From NCBI GenBank assembly GCA_029858565.1, contig JAOUEV010000031.1:1-40532 (forward strand): a stretch of DNA of 40,532 bases, given 5' to 3'. This document shows positions 8,531-15,882 of the stretch, one piece after another; the first letter of the stretch is position 1, and each line of letters opens with the position of its first letter. The notes below the pieces were generated by a model. The model saw nothing but the letters and a program-made list of their open reading frames with translations. It was not told the DNA's origin and did no database searches. Source of the DNA: Nitrospirota bacterium. Its GTDB lineage: Bacteria > Nitrospirota > UBA9217. A program made the translations under genes and the position numbers.

Positions 8531-9270
8531 TGTTTCCTCACGATCACCAGCGAAAAGTAGTTCAGGTCCCCGCTGCGCACGCGGGTGATGTCCTTTATGA
8601 TGCGCTCGTCTTCCATTCCCGCGCGCGCGACATAGACCGCGCCTGCGGCCAGCCCCATCCGCACCAGCACCTCGCGAACCTCATCAAAGACCTTGTTCAC
8701 CTTCATCAGCACCACCGTATCGAACCGTTCCAGCGTTTCCTGGAGACTGTCCAGATAGTTCGCCGGAAGGATCGCGATCCGGTCGTTCCCCAGTCCCAGA
8801 TACATGCCGGCCTGCGCGGCAGCTGCGGTGATCGACGATATCCCCGGGATGAACTCGATGGTCAGGGCCGGCCTTTGCTCAAGCAAGCGGGAATGAAGAT
8901 AGAAGAAGGTGCTGTAGATGGACGGATCGCCGATGGTGATGAACGCCGCGTCACTGCCTCCGTCAAGCTGTGAAAGGATTGCATCAGCGGCTGCCTTCCA
9001 TTTTGTTTCCAGCTGCTGGTCTGATTCTTCACTCTGCATTCCGCATTCCGCATTTGAGGCGGTTTTCACCATCGGGAAATGCAGCTCCACGATCTTTTTG
9101 CCTTCGACACTTACGGCGCCCTTGATGATCGAGAGTGCCAGGCTTGCCCCTTCCTCCCGCCCCTTGGGAACGCAGAGCACCGGGACGCTCTTGATGATGC
9201 GGGCGGCCTTCAAGGTCAGCAATTCCGGGTCCCCCGGACCTACGCCGACAACGTACAGTTTTCCGGCCAT
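8527..9270 (-). CDS. cbiL: Cobalt-precorrin-2 C20-methyltransferase (CbiL/CobI)
   Basis: The 247-residue protein begins MAGKLYVVGVGPGDPELLTL and carries CbiL features: PVLCVPKGREEGASLALSII, the SAM loop AAFITIGDPSIYSTF and FIPGISSITAAAAQAG. The enzyme methylates C20 of (cobalt-)precorrin-2, the first committed methylation after cobalt insertion. A heptanucleotide array at about residues 72-80 adds SNAECGMQSEESDQQ between HFPMVKTA and KWKAAADAIL, a region where homologues have a short acidic linker. The ATG at 9270 has AAAGGA about 5 nt upstream and lies one base after the cbiET stop. Confidence 0.96.
   Translation of the reverse strand: MAGKLYVVGVGPGDPELLTLKAARIIKSVPVLCVPKGREEGASLALSIIKGAVSVEGKKIVELHFPMVKTASNAECGMQSEESDQQLETKWKAAADAILSQLDGGSDAAFITIGDPSIYSTFFYLHSRLLEQRPALTIEFIPGISSITAAAAQAGMYLGLGNDRIAILPANYLDSLQETLERFDTVVLMKVNKVFDEVREVLVRMGLAAGAVYVARAGMEDERIIKDITRVRSGDLNYFSLVIVRKQ
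9031..9055. repeat. Heptanucleotide array, family A, inside cbiL
   Basis: About three and a half units (ACTCTGC then ATTCCGC twice) encode NAECGMQS on the minus strand, between a beta strand and the helix of the first CbiL domain. Confidence 0.8.
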
Positions 9271-9271
9271 G

Positions 9272-10579
9272 CTATCCTTTCACTCCGGTGACAATATATA
9301 TGGGATTGAGCGCGCTCATCAATCGCTTGCCAGCCACCGGCTTGGAGCGGGAGACCGATATCTCCGACACCTCCGCGCTGTACCCGCATGCTTCGAGAGA
9401 TGCAAGCGCTTCCTGCAGCGTTTCCAGGGTCGCCGCATTGATCACGATGATGCCGGACGTCATCTTTTCCTGAATGTATCGCACGATATCGCTCAGGTTC
9501 CCCCCGCTCCCGCCGATGAACACCCGGTCCGGAGCTGCAAGCCCGGACAGGGCGTCCGGCGCTGTTCCCCGGACGATATCGTAGTTCCTTATGCCACAGG
9601 ATGCGCGGTTGGCCTTCAGGTGGCCGATCTGCTCATCATCCCGCTCAACGGCAATGACCTTGAGTCCCGGGACCATTCGTGCCGCTTCGATGGAGACCGA
9701 ACCGGATCCCGCGCCGATGTCCCACAGCACGCCCTGCTCCGGCAGGCGCAGTTTATGGATCGACACAGCCCGCACTTCGTCCTTGGTGATCAAACCGCGA
9801 GAATGGGAAAGCTCCTGTTCCTTCAGCCCGAATCTCGCGTTGCCTGTCTTTTGTCCCTTGTCGCTCGTCTCTTGTCGCTGCAAGATCACCACATTGGGAT
9901 CAGCGAACTGCATGGCCACGGCCTGTTCAACGGTCCCTGACCAGACGCGTTCTTCAGGATACCCGAGCTTCTCGCAGACATGCATGAGAAGTGCGGAGTG
10001 CGAAGTGCGGAGTGAGGAGTGAAGAACTCGCGCTATTTGAGAGGGATTGTTCTGCTTATCCGTCAGCACGGCAAGTTTTCCGAACCGTTCGAGAAGCCGG
10101 GGAATATCATCGACTTCATAGGGAAGCTTCCGCCGTTTTGCGATATCCGGTCCGCCATGCACGCTGATGCAGAAGGCGTCGTCCCAGGGAAGATTGACCC
10201 GGCTAAAGGCCACCTGCATGCTCGACAGGTCAGGCAGGACCTCCACCCGGTCGCTCCCGAACTCCTCGATCATGCGCCTGCCGATGCCGAAGAAGAACGG
10301 GTCGCCGGAAGCGAGGAGAACAACCGCACCTGGTTCGTTGTTCCCGGCACTCAGTTTATCCCTAATGAAAGCTATCGTCTCCGGCACCTTGTCGATGACC
10401 TTGATGCGGTCTTTTACAGCCTCATACTCGGCATAGCGCTTGAACACGTCGAGCAGTCGGGACGAGGTCAGCAGCACACCGGCTCCACCGACCGTTTCTA
10501 TCGCTTTCTCGCTCAGGGGGCGATAACCGATACCGACAAGAATGAGCCTACCTGCTTTCGGCAATGATCTCTCCTTCAT
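9272..10579 (-). CDS. cbiET: Fused cobalt-precorrin-7 C5-methyltransferase (CbiE) and cobalt-precorrin-6B C15-methyltransferase/decarboxylase (CbiT); CobL-like
   Basis: With the ATG at 10579 the protein has 435 residues. The N-terminal half is CbiE: RLILVGIGYRPLSEKAIE, the loop VVLLASGDPFFFGIGRR and VEVLPDLSSMQVAFSRVNLPW. The C-terminal half is CbiT: HSRGLITKDEVRAVSIHKL followed by the SAM motif VLWDIGAGSGSVSIEAARM and DRVFIGGSGGNLSDI. CobL-type fusions methylate C5 and C15 and decarboxylate the acetate side chain. Two heptanucleotide arrays lie in non-conserved stretches: family A (SSLRTSHSALL, about residue 190) and family B (QETSDKGQKTGN, about residue 238), just before the CbiT domain. 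The start overlaps the end of cbiD by about 32 nt; a TTG at 10564 is an alternative start. Confidence 0.95.
   Translation of the reverse strand: MKERSLPKAGRLILVGIGYRPLSEKAIETVGGAGVLLTSSRLLDVFKRYAEYEAVKDRIKVIDKVPETIAFIRDKLSAGNNEPGAVVLLASGDPFFFGIGRRMIEEFGSDRVEVLPDLSSMQVAFSRVNLPWDDAFCISVHGGPDIAKRRKLPYEVDDIPRLLERFGKLAVLTDKQNNPSQIARVLHSSLRTSHSALLMHVCEKLGYPEERVWSGTVEQAVAMQFADPNVVILQRQETSDKGQKTGNARFGLKEQELSHSRGLITKDEVRAVSIHKLRLPEQGVLWDIGAGSGSVSIEAARMVPGLKVIAVERDDEQIGHLKANRASCGIRNYDIVRGTAPDALSGLAAPDRVFIGGSGGNLSDIVRYIQEKMTSGIIVINAATLETLQEALASLEACGYSAEVSEISVSRSKPVAGKRLMSALNPIYIVTGVKG
9844..9881. repeat. Heptanucleotide array, family B, in the CbiE-CbiT linker
   Basis: About five 7-bp units (TGTCTTT, TGTCCCT, TGTCGCT, CGTCTCT, TGTCGCT) are read on the minus strand as QETSDKGQKTG, exactly in the linker before CbiT. 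Confidence 0.8.
9989..10025. repeat. Heptanucleotide array, family A (opposite orientation), inside cbiE
   Basis: About five units of AGTGCGG/AGTGCGA/AGTGAGG run in the opposite orientation to the other arrays and so encode SLRTSHSAL rather than SAECGVR. Confidence 0.82.
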
Positions 10580-11702
10580 AGGACACAAGGTGAATAGACA
10601 CGGGAACACCTCCGGTCACTGTTTCGCAATACCTCTTGGCTGCTTTACAAACAAGCCCGATCGAAGACCGGGGATCATGGGCCGTCGTATTGACCAGGTC
10701 AAATATCTCACGGGTCGTATTGAACTCCCGGTCCTTCGGCAGATCCATCCCCAGGGACACCAGGTAATCCCGTGCAGCCTGCGCTTCCAGCGCACCGTGA
10801 CGGACATGTGTCTCGGGCGTTCCCATGGCGATCTTGACCATCTTGGCCCACTGCGCGCACAGATGGACCTTCCGGAAGCCGTGCTTTTTCGCGTCCGCAA
10901 GCGAGAACTCGGCGAAGTCACCCATCATGGCATAGGCTTCGGCCGGAAATGCATATTTCTTCTGGTGGGCCTTCTCCGATGTCCTTCCGGTCGACACCAC
11001 GACCTCGCCGATGCCCTGCGCCTTTGCCACGTCGAACGACGCGGTGATCGTCGCTGTCCAGGCGGCCTCCGACAGCGGCTTGACAATGCCCGTGGTCCCG
11101 AGGATCGAGATTCCGCCAATGATGCCAAGGCGGTGGTTCAGCGTCTTCTTTGCCAGTTCCTCGCCCTGGGGAACGGAGATCGTTATTTCCAAGTGCGAAG
11201 TGCGGAGTGCGGAGTGCGGAATGTCAGTCTTGCATTCACTCACCGCCTCTTGTACCGCAGCAAGGATCATCTTTCTCGGTACTGGATTAATAGCCGCTTC
11301 CCCGACGGGAATCGCAAGACCGGGTTTCGTAACAGTTCCCACGCCTCTTCCGCCTTTTACGTTTATTATCGCTGCATCGCCACTCTGCTCTCCGCATACC
11401 GCGCTTCGCACTTCTGCTACTATCTCTGCGCCATTCGTGATATCCGGATCATCGCCCGCGTCTTTGATCACTGATGCTCGCGCAAACTGTACGCCGTTGT
11501 CAATTCCGCACTCCGCACTCAGAACTCCGAACTGAATCCTGCTGCCGTCCGGAAATGGAATGGTGACTGATTCGATGCGGACGTTACTCCGCACTCCGCA
11601 CTCCGCGCTCCGCACTAGCAACAGCGTCGCCGCCTTCGCTGCCGCAGCAGCGCAGGCGCCCGTTGTGTAGCCGGACCTCAGTTGTTTACTTTTCGATCCC
11701 AC
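10548..11702 (-). CDS. cbiD: Cobalt-precorrin-5B C1-methyltransferase (CbiD)
   Basis: The 384-residue protein is CbiD: LRSGYTTGACAAAAAKAAT at the N-terminus, INVKGGRGVGTVTKPGLAIPVGEAAINPVPRKMI, and GIIGGISILGTTGIVKPLSEAAW. It methylates C1 of cobalt-precorrin-5B in the anaerobic route. The start is a GTG at 11702, overlapping cobO by 17 nt. Four separate heptanucleotide arrays interrupt the first 175 residues (about 28-39, 56-67, 95-107 and 159-170). They give the peptides RSAECGVRS, LSAECGIDN, RSAVCGEQS and, in reverse orientation, PHSALRTSH. All keep the reading frame and all fall between conserved blocks. This is the most heavily interrupted gene in the window. Confidence 0.96.
   Translation of the reverse strand: MGSKSKQLRSGYTTGACAAAAAKAATLLLVRSAECGVRSNVRIESVTIPFPDGSRIQFGVLSAECGIDNGVQFARASVIKDAGDDPDITNGAEIVAEVRSAVCGEQSGDAAIINVKGGRGVGTVTKPGLAIPVGEAAINPVPRKMILAAVQEAVSECKTDIPHSALRTSHLEITISVPQGEELAKKTLNHRLGIIGGISILGTTGIVKPLSEAAWTATITASFDVAKAQGIGEVVVSTGRTSEKAHQKKYAFPAEAYAMMGDFAEFSLADAKKHGFRKVHLCAQWAKMVKIAMGTPETHVRHGALEAQAARDYLVSLGMDLPKDREFNTTREIFDLVNTTAHDPRSSIGLVCKAAKRYCETVTGGVPVSIHLVSYEGEIIAESR
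11191..11224. repeat. Heptanucleotide array, family A (opposite orientation), fourth in cbiD
   Basis: Nearly five units (AGTGCGA then AGTGCGG repeated) encode IPHSALRTSHLE in CbiD, between AVQEAVSECKTD and ITISVPQGEEL. Confidence 0.85.
11381..11417. repeat. Degenerate heptanucleotide array, family A, third in cbiD
   Basis: Diverged 7-bp units (CACTCTG, CTCTCCG, CATACCG, CGCTTCG, CACTTCTG) encode VRSAVCGEQSG. The divergence suggests an older copy. Confidence 0.65.
11502..11534. repeat. Heptanucleotide array, family A, second in cbiD
   Basis: Four to five units (ATTCCGC, ACTCCGC, ACTCAGA, ACTCCGA) encode FGVLSAECGID on the minus strand. Confidence 0.78.
11586..11617. repeat. Heptanucleotide array, family A, first in cbiD
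   Basis: Four and a half nearly perfect units of ACTCCGC (one GCTCCGC) encode VRSAECGVRSN right after the conserved GYTTGACAAAAAKAAT block. Confidence 0.85.
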
Positions 11703-12204
11703 GCCGCGCCTGTGTCCCCTTGCTCCAGTAGTGCCTGATCTCTTTCATTTCCGTCACCAGGTCCGCGGCGTCCATGATCCTCTTGTCCGCGTACCTGCCG
11801 GTGATCACCAGTTCCACATCCTTCGGCCTGCTCTGCATGATGTCCAGAAGTTCCTCGACCGACAGGAGCCCGCAATGGACCGCAACGTTCGCTTCGTCCA
11901 TGATGACCAGATCGTACTGACGCTCCCGGAGCGCATCTCTGACCTCTTCATAGCCTTTTCGCGCTGCCCGCAGGTCCGCGACCCCTGGTTTGCGTCCGAT
12001 CAGCAGACCCTTGCCGTATTGCCGGACCGTGATGCTGTCCTCGAACCGTTCCAGTGCATGGTGCTCGCTCGTCCGCCTGCTCTTGATGAACTGAGCGATG
12101 AAGACCTTCATCCCTGCTCCTGCCGCCCTCACCGCCAGCCCCAGGGCAGCCGTGGTCTTGCCCTTGCCGTTACCGGTATAGACTTGGACGAATCCTTTAC
12201 GCAT
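11686..12204 (-). CDS. cobO: Cob(I)yrinic acid a,c-diamide adenosyltransferase (CobO/BtuR type)
   Basis: The 172-residue protein begins MRKGFVQVYTGNGKGKTTAA, with the Walker A motif GNGKGKT. It has VFIAQFIKSRRTSEHHAL, the Walker B-like YDLVIMDEANVAVHCGLL and ELVITGRYADKRIMDAADLVTEM, the standard CobA/CobO/BtuR pattern. It attaches the adenosyl group from ATP to the reduced corrin cobalt. Its length equals the family norm. The start lies inside the end of the upstream cbiO gene (8-nt overlap) behind GGAGGAA, and its end overlaps cbiD by 17 nt. No heptanucleotide repeats are present. Confidence 0.97.
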   Translation of the reverse strand: MRKGFVQVYTGNGKGKTTAALGLAVRAAGAGMKVFIAQFIKSRRTSEHHALERFEDSITVRQYGKGLLIGRKPGVADLRAARKGYEEVRDALRERQYDLVIMDEANVAVHCGLLSVEELLDIMQSRPKDVELVITGRYADKRIMDAADLVTEMKEIRHYWSKGTQARRGIEK

Positions 12205-13048
12205 GTCGTTCCTCCAGCGTCCTCAGTATCTCCCTCCGCGCTTCGCCGATCGTCAGCGGAACGCGTTCGAACCCGACGCCGTCCTCGTGCTTCAGCCGGT
12301 AAATAAGCTCTGCCATCTGCGGCAACCTAAGCTTCACGTTCTGCATAGTCTCCGGCGCGGTGAACACTTCTTCGGGAGTGCCGCTCCGGGCGATCTTCCC
12401 CTTGCTCAGGATGAACAGCCGCGACAGGAACAACGGCACGAGATCCACGCTGTGGGTCGCCATCACCACGGTCACGCCGCGTTCCCGGTTCAGCTTCATC
12501 AGCAGGTTCATCATCCGGTATTCGCCCATGGGATCGAGCCCCGCCGTGGGCTCGTCGAGCAGCAGGATCTCATGGCCCATGGCGAGCAGCCCGGCGATGC
12601 AGACCCGCTTCCGCTGTCCGAAGCTCAGATGATGGATCGATTTCTTCGCAAGGCCCTCCATGTCCACCTGCTGCAGCGCCGATAGCGCGCGCTGCCTGAC
12701 CTCGCTGTCCGAAAAGCCCATGTTCTGCGGCCCAAAGGACACGTCCTCGAGCACCGTGGGTGCAAAAAGCTGCTCGTCAGGATTCTGGAAAACAAGACCG
12801 ACCTTTGCATAGATCTGCTTTGGCGAAAGCTTGCGCACATCACTCCCGTCAAGAAGCACCGATCCCTTATAGTCCTTTATCAAGCCGTCCATGACCTTCA
12901 GCAACGTGGTCTTGCCCGATCCGTTCGATCCGAGAATGCCGAGGAATTCTCCTTTGCGCACATCAAGAGCGATGTTGCCGAGGGCCTGCGTACCGTCGGC
13001 ATAGGAGAATACATCGATATTCACCGCCAGCCTGGCTAGATCTTCCAT
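12197..13048 (-). CDS. cbiO: Cobalt ECF transporter ATPase (CbiO)
   Basis: With the ATG at 13048, chosen because GGGAG lies 4 nt upstream, the protein has 283 residues. It is an ABC ATPase with Walker A GSNGSGKTT, Q-loop VFQNPDEQLFAPTVLEDVSFG typical of ECF ATPases, signature LSFGQRKRV, Walker B ILLLDEPTAGLD and the switch His in VVMATHSVDLV. It powers the CbiMNQO cobalt importer encoded by the three genes immediately upstream. The start lies inside the end of cbiQ (13-nt overlap). An upstream ATG at 13063 is in frame but has no ribosome site. Confidence 0.97.
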   Translation of the reverse strand: MEDLARLAVNIDVFSYADGTQALGNIALDVRKGEFLGILGSNGSGKTTLLKVMDGLIKDYKGSVLLDGSDVRKLSPKQIYAKVGLVFQNPDEQLFAPTVLEDVSFGPQNMGFSDSEVRQRALSALQQVDMEGLAKKSIHHLSFGQRKRVCIAGLLAMGHEILLLDEPTAGLDPMGEYRMMNLLMKLNRERGVTVVMATHSVDLVPLFLSRLFILSKGKIARSGTPEEVFTAPETMQNVKLRLPQMAELIYRLKHEDGVGFERVPLTIGEARREILRTLEERHA

Positions 13049-13788
13049 AACACTCCCAGGCAAATGAGCAGGACCATCGTCATCGCGACTTCATGCAATC
13101 TGAAGGGTTTATGCTTCAGCATCGGCATGGTCCCGTCATACCCCCGCTGCATCATGGCCACGGTGGTGCTCTGGCTGTGATCAAAGGCCTTGATCGTGAG
13201 CGATCCCGCCAATGTGCCGAAGGAGCTTAAGCCCCGCCTCAGGGTCGAATACCCGAGCCGGTTCTTCTGTGCCTGATAGATCACCTGGGCGTCATCAAAG
13301 AGCACGAAGATATACCGGTATGCGAACATCAGTATCTCGACAAATCCTTTAGGGACCCGGAACCAGGAAAGACCGGCGATGAATTCGGCAAAAGGCGTGG
13401 AAAATCCCAGGAGCGCTATCAGCGACACAGCGCTGACGATCCTGTTCGCGATCTGCAGCCCCTCCAGGAATCCGTCCCGATAACCGTTGATCGCAATCCC
13501 CATAAATTGCGCTGAAAACATCGGGTCTTTGCCCGCGAAGAGCAACTTGACCGCAATAATGACTGCAGCAATGAACAGCGGCTCGGAATATCGAAGCAAT
13601 AATACGCGAAGACGAACGCCCATCCCGAATGTGAGAATAAGACAGATCAGCGTTACCAAACCGGGGAAAGCGAATCCCCGATAGCTCAGGATCATCGCCA
13701 GTATCACCAGGGCGGAAAGAATCTTGACCCGCGCATCGATCCGCGCAAGAGCGTGATCAATCCGGCTATGTTCTGTCAGCACATGCAT
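13036..13788 (-). CDS. cbiQ: Cobalt ECF transporter transmembrane protein (CbiQ)
   Basis: The 250-residue membrane protein starts MHVLTEHSRIDHALARIDAR, continues with VKILSALVILAMILS and has at least four hydrophobic segments, plus RGYDGTMPML near the C-terminus in the region that couples to the ATPase. This matches CbiQ, the T-component linking CbiO to the substrate-binding CbiM. The DHALARIDARVKIL start is typical of cobalt-type T-components. The ATG at 13788 lies 28 nt after the cbiN-like gene, with AAAGG about 8 nt upstream. Confidence 0.94.
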   Translation of the reverse strand: MHVLTEHSRIDHALARIDARVKILSALVILAMILSYRGFAFPGLVTLICLILTFGMGVRLRVLLLRYSEPLFIAAVIIAVKLLFAGKDPMFSAQFMGIAINGYRDGFLEGLQIANRIVSAVSLIALLGFSTPFAEFIAGLSWFRVPKGFVEILMFAYRYIFVLFDDAQVIYQAQKNRLGYSTLRRGLSSFGTLAGSLTIKAFDHSQSTTVAMMQRGYDGTMPMLKHKPFRLHEVAMTMVLLICLGVLWKI

Positions 13789-13816
13789 AAAGCCTTTCGT
13801 ATCTTGATCATATCAT

Positions 13817-14119
13817 CTACCCCTGTGAAGCCTTCTGCTGCTCTCCGCCGGCAAACCGGGGCTTCTCAGTCACCAGCACGCGCCAGTAGTATCCGGCAGC
13901 GAATCCGCCGACTGCTCCGGCCATCAGGAATACGAACAGGAGAAGATCGCCCTGGTCCGTATTGATGATCGGATCACGAGGCTCCCTTCCCTGCTCCTTG
14001 GCGTATTTCTCGACCACGGACTCGTCCACACCTGCCCATTTTTCAGAAGCAGTGACGTGTGACGAGAGACAAGCGACAAGCAGAAACAGCAAAAGACAGA
14101 TCCGCACTCGGAATTTCAT
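13817..14119 (-). CDS. cbiN: CbiN-like small membrane component of the cobalt transporter
   Basis: The 100-residue protein has an N-terminal signal or membrane segment (CLLLFLLVACLSSHVTAS), a soluble stretch beginning EKWAGVDESVVEKYAKEQGR, a second transmembrane segment (LLLFVFLMAGAVGGFAAGYYW) and a basic tail. Two membrane segments with a periplasmic loop fit CbiN, the accessory subunit of CbiMNQO, as does its place between cbiM and cbiQ. The sequence is not classical CbiN, so the call rests partly on context. Family B heptanucleotide repeats encode part of the hydrophobic N-terminal segment. Its ATG overlaps the cbiM stop by 4 nt. Confidence 0.65.
   Translation of the reverse strand: MKFRVRICLLLFLLVACLSSHVTASEKWAGVDESVVEKYAKEQGREPRDPIINTDQGDLLLFVFLMAGAVGGFAAGYYWRVLVTEKPRFAGGEQQKASQG
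14052..14099. repeat. Heptanucleotide array, family B, in the cbiN signal segment
   Basis: About five imperfect 7-bp units (GTGACGT, GTGACGA, GAGACAA, GCGACAA, GCAGAAAC) are read on the minus strand as LFLLVACLSSHVTAS, so the repeat supplies part of the hydrophobic core of the signal segment. Confidence 0.65.
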
Positions 14120-14862
14120 ATCGCCACCTCCTCCGGTTTGAGCACGCGCATTTTGACGAGAAGGTCCGGCCGCTTCTTGTACAACAGAACGACCATGCCT
14201 GCGGTCATCGCCCCTTCAAGGATCCCCAGCGGCAGCTGCGTGGGGATGAACGCAAGCAGGATCTTTCCGAAGAGCGGCAGGAAATCCGAGTCGCCGCGAA
14301 TGCCTGCTGCAAGCTCCGCCGCTGTGCTTGCATAGGTCGCCCAGTCGGCAAAAAGACCGGCCATAAACCCTGCAATCAAAAGGTTGGCCTTCAGCGCCCT
14401 CATCGTTCGAAAGGTAATATAACCTGCAAAAGAGCCCACGACCCCCATGGACAGGATATTCGCCCCCCAGGTGCTCAGGCCACCGTGGGAAAGAAAGAGC
14501 GCCTGGATCAGGAGCGCCACAGCGCCCACAAGGGTGCTTATTGCCGGACCAAGCAGGATTCCCGATATCCCTGTCCCGCAGGGATGGGAACAGGTGCCGG
14601 CTGTAGGAACAGGAATCGGCATGCAGGAGATAATGAACACAACCGCCGCCATAAGACCAACAAGGGGCTTGAACGAGAGATCATCTTTTGACAGCTTTTT
14701 GAGCTGATAGAGGCCGAAAGCCATAAAGGGCAACACGACCAGGAACCAGGCAACGGCCCAGTTAAAAGGCAGAATTCCCTCGGATATATGCATGGCATGA
14801 GCGTCAGAGACGAGCGACAAGTGACAAGAGACAAGCAAAAGCGCCATAAAAACATATCGCAT
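14116..14862 (-). CDS. cbiM: Cobalt ECF transporter substrate-binding membrane protein (CbiM)
   Basis: The 248-residue protein has a signal peptide (MRYVFMALLLVSCHLSLV...DAHA) followed by MHISEGILPFNWAVAWFLVV. In CbiM/NikM the mature N-terminus Met-His coordinates the metal, so cleavage before MHIS is expected. Further features are VFIISCMPIPVPTAGTCSHPCG, with the conserved His region, LLGPAISTLVGAVALLIQALFL and WGANILSMGVVGSFAGYI. It is the S-component that binds Co2+. Family B repeats (14803-14837) encode the signal-peptide core. The ATG at 14862 overlaps the preceding stop (TAATG) behind GGAGG. Confidence 0.96.
   Translation of the reverse strand: MRYVFMALLLVSCHLSLVSDAHAMHISEGILPFNWAVAWFLVVLPFMAFGLYQLKKLSKDDLSFKPLVGLMAAVVFIISCMPIPVPTAGTCSHPCGTGISGILLGPAISTLVGAVALLIQALFLSHGGLSTWGANILSMGVVGSFAGYITFRTMRALKANLLIAGFMAGLFADWATYASTAAELAAGIRGDSDFLPLFGKILLAFIPTQLPLGILEGAMTAGMVVLLYKKRPDLLVKMRVLKPEEVAI
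14803..14837. repeat. Heptanucleotide array, family B, in the cbiM signal peptide
   Basis: Five units (AGAGACG, AGCGACA, AGTGACA, AGAGACA, AGC) encode LLLVSCHLSLVSD on the minus strand, the hydrophobic core of the CbiM signal peptide. Confidence 0.8.
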
Positions 14863-15878
14863 TATCCTATACCTCCGGCAACTTTGAGTAAAGCATTCAC
14901 GATCGCTACTGCCGCGGGCGTACCGCCCTTTCTTCCCAAAGCAGTGATAAAAGGGAACTGCTGCTCTGCTAGCAGCGCCTTGGACTCAACCGCCTTCACG
15001 AATCCCACGGGCACGCCGACAACCAACAGTTCGGAGTTGCGAGTTCTGAGTTCCGAGTTCAGAAGTTCAATCGTTTTCAAAAGTGCGGTCGGTGCATTCC
15101 CGATGACAACAATGCCGATATTAGGATTTTCCTTGAAAGCTTTCTCAATCCCCAGCTCTGCCCTGGTTTTCCCTTCGGGCACCTGTTCATTCGATTCCCG
15201 CCCCTGCGCTCCGGTGTTCTGTATCGCGCAGATCACCTTACCTCCCCACGGATGCATCCACTTCTTGTTAATCCCTGTCCTGACCATCTCAACGTCAGTC
15301 AGGATATCCCTCCCTGCTTTGATCGCAGCAAGGCCGGCAGCAACGGCATCAGGATGAAAGGTCAGCGTGTCCTTGAAATCGAAATCCGCGGTCGCATGGA
15401 TCACCCGCTGCACGATCGGCAAGCGGTCAGCCGGGATCTTGCCCAGGTCCGCTTCAGCGGAAAGGATGTCGAAGCTCCGTTTCTCGATCGCCGCAGGCGC
15501 GAGCGGGTCAGCTGCGCTGATCCTTTCGAGCGCGATATGAGCAAGCTTTTCATGGATCCCGAGCGGCTCGGTGTAGATGAACTGCACGCCGGGATAGGCT
15601 GCGCGAGCCTCGTCGATCATTTCGGGAATGTCCTTGGTCACATGCTGTCCCGCGGTCAAAAAGAACGGGTGCAGGATCACCTTTTTCGCGCCGTCGCCGA
15701 CCGCCTGCTTTATTGCATCAGGGATCTTCGGAGCGGCAAACTCCATGTACGCGACGCGAACGCAGGTTTCCGCACAGCCGGGATGTATCAGCCGGTGGAG
15801 GATGCCTGCCACCTGGTCGAGCTGATTCGCGTCCTTCTTCGGGCTGCCGTGGCCGAGCAGCAAAATACAGTCTTTCAT
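14862..15878 (-). CDS. cbiXC: Fused sirohydrochlorin cobaltochelatase (short CbiX) and cobalt-precorrin-8 methylmutase (CbiC)
   Basis: From the ATG at 15878 the protein has 338 residues. Residues 1-120 are a short-form CbiX: ILLLGHGSPKKDANQ with the catalytic His, VAYMEFAAPKIPDAI, and VILHPFFLTAGQHVTKDIPEM with the second metal-binding His. It inserts Co2+ into sirohydrochlorin. Residues about 135-338 are CbiC/CobH: IEKRSFDIL, RVIHATADFDFKDTL with the catalytic His, AGRDILTDVEMVRTGI and GVPVGFVKAVESKALL. It moves the C11 methyl to C12. The fusion joins the first and a late step of ring synthesis. A divergent heptanucleotide array gives NSELRTRNSELL at about residue 275. A longer upstream reading frame exists, but AGGGAGAAG just before 15878 favours this start. 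Confidence 0.94.
   Translation of the reverse strand: MKDCILLLGHGSPKKDANQLDQVAGILHRLIHPGCAETCVRVAYMEFAAPKIPDAIKQAVGDGAKKVILHPFFLTAGQHVTKDIPEMIDEARAAYPGVQFIYTEPLGIHEKLAHIALERISAADPLAPAAIEKRSFDILSAEADLGKIPADRLPIVQRVIHATADFDFKDTLTFHPDAVAAGLAAIKAGRDILTDVEMVRTGINKKWMHPWGGKVICAIQNTGAQGRESNEQVPEGKTRAELGIEKAFKENPNIGIVVIGNAPTALLKTIELLNSELRTRNSELLVVGVPVGFVKAVESKALLAEQQFPFITALGRKGGTPAAVAIVNALLKVAGGIG
15029..15069. repeat. Heptanucleotide array, variant unit AGTTCNG, inside the CbiC domain
   Basis: Six 7-bp units (AGTTCGG, AGTTGCG, AGTTCTG, AGTTCCG, AGTTCAG, AAGTTCA) are read on the minus strand as LLNSELRTRNSELL. The period is the same as in family A but the unit sequence differs. Confidence 0.8.
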
Positions 15879-15882
15879 TCCT

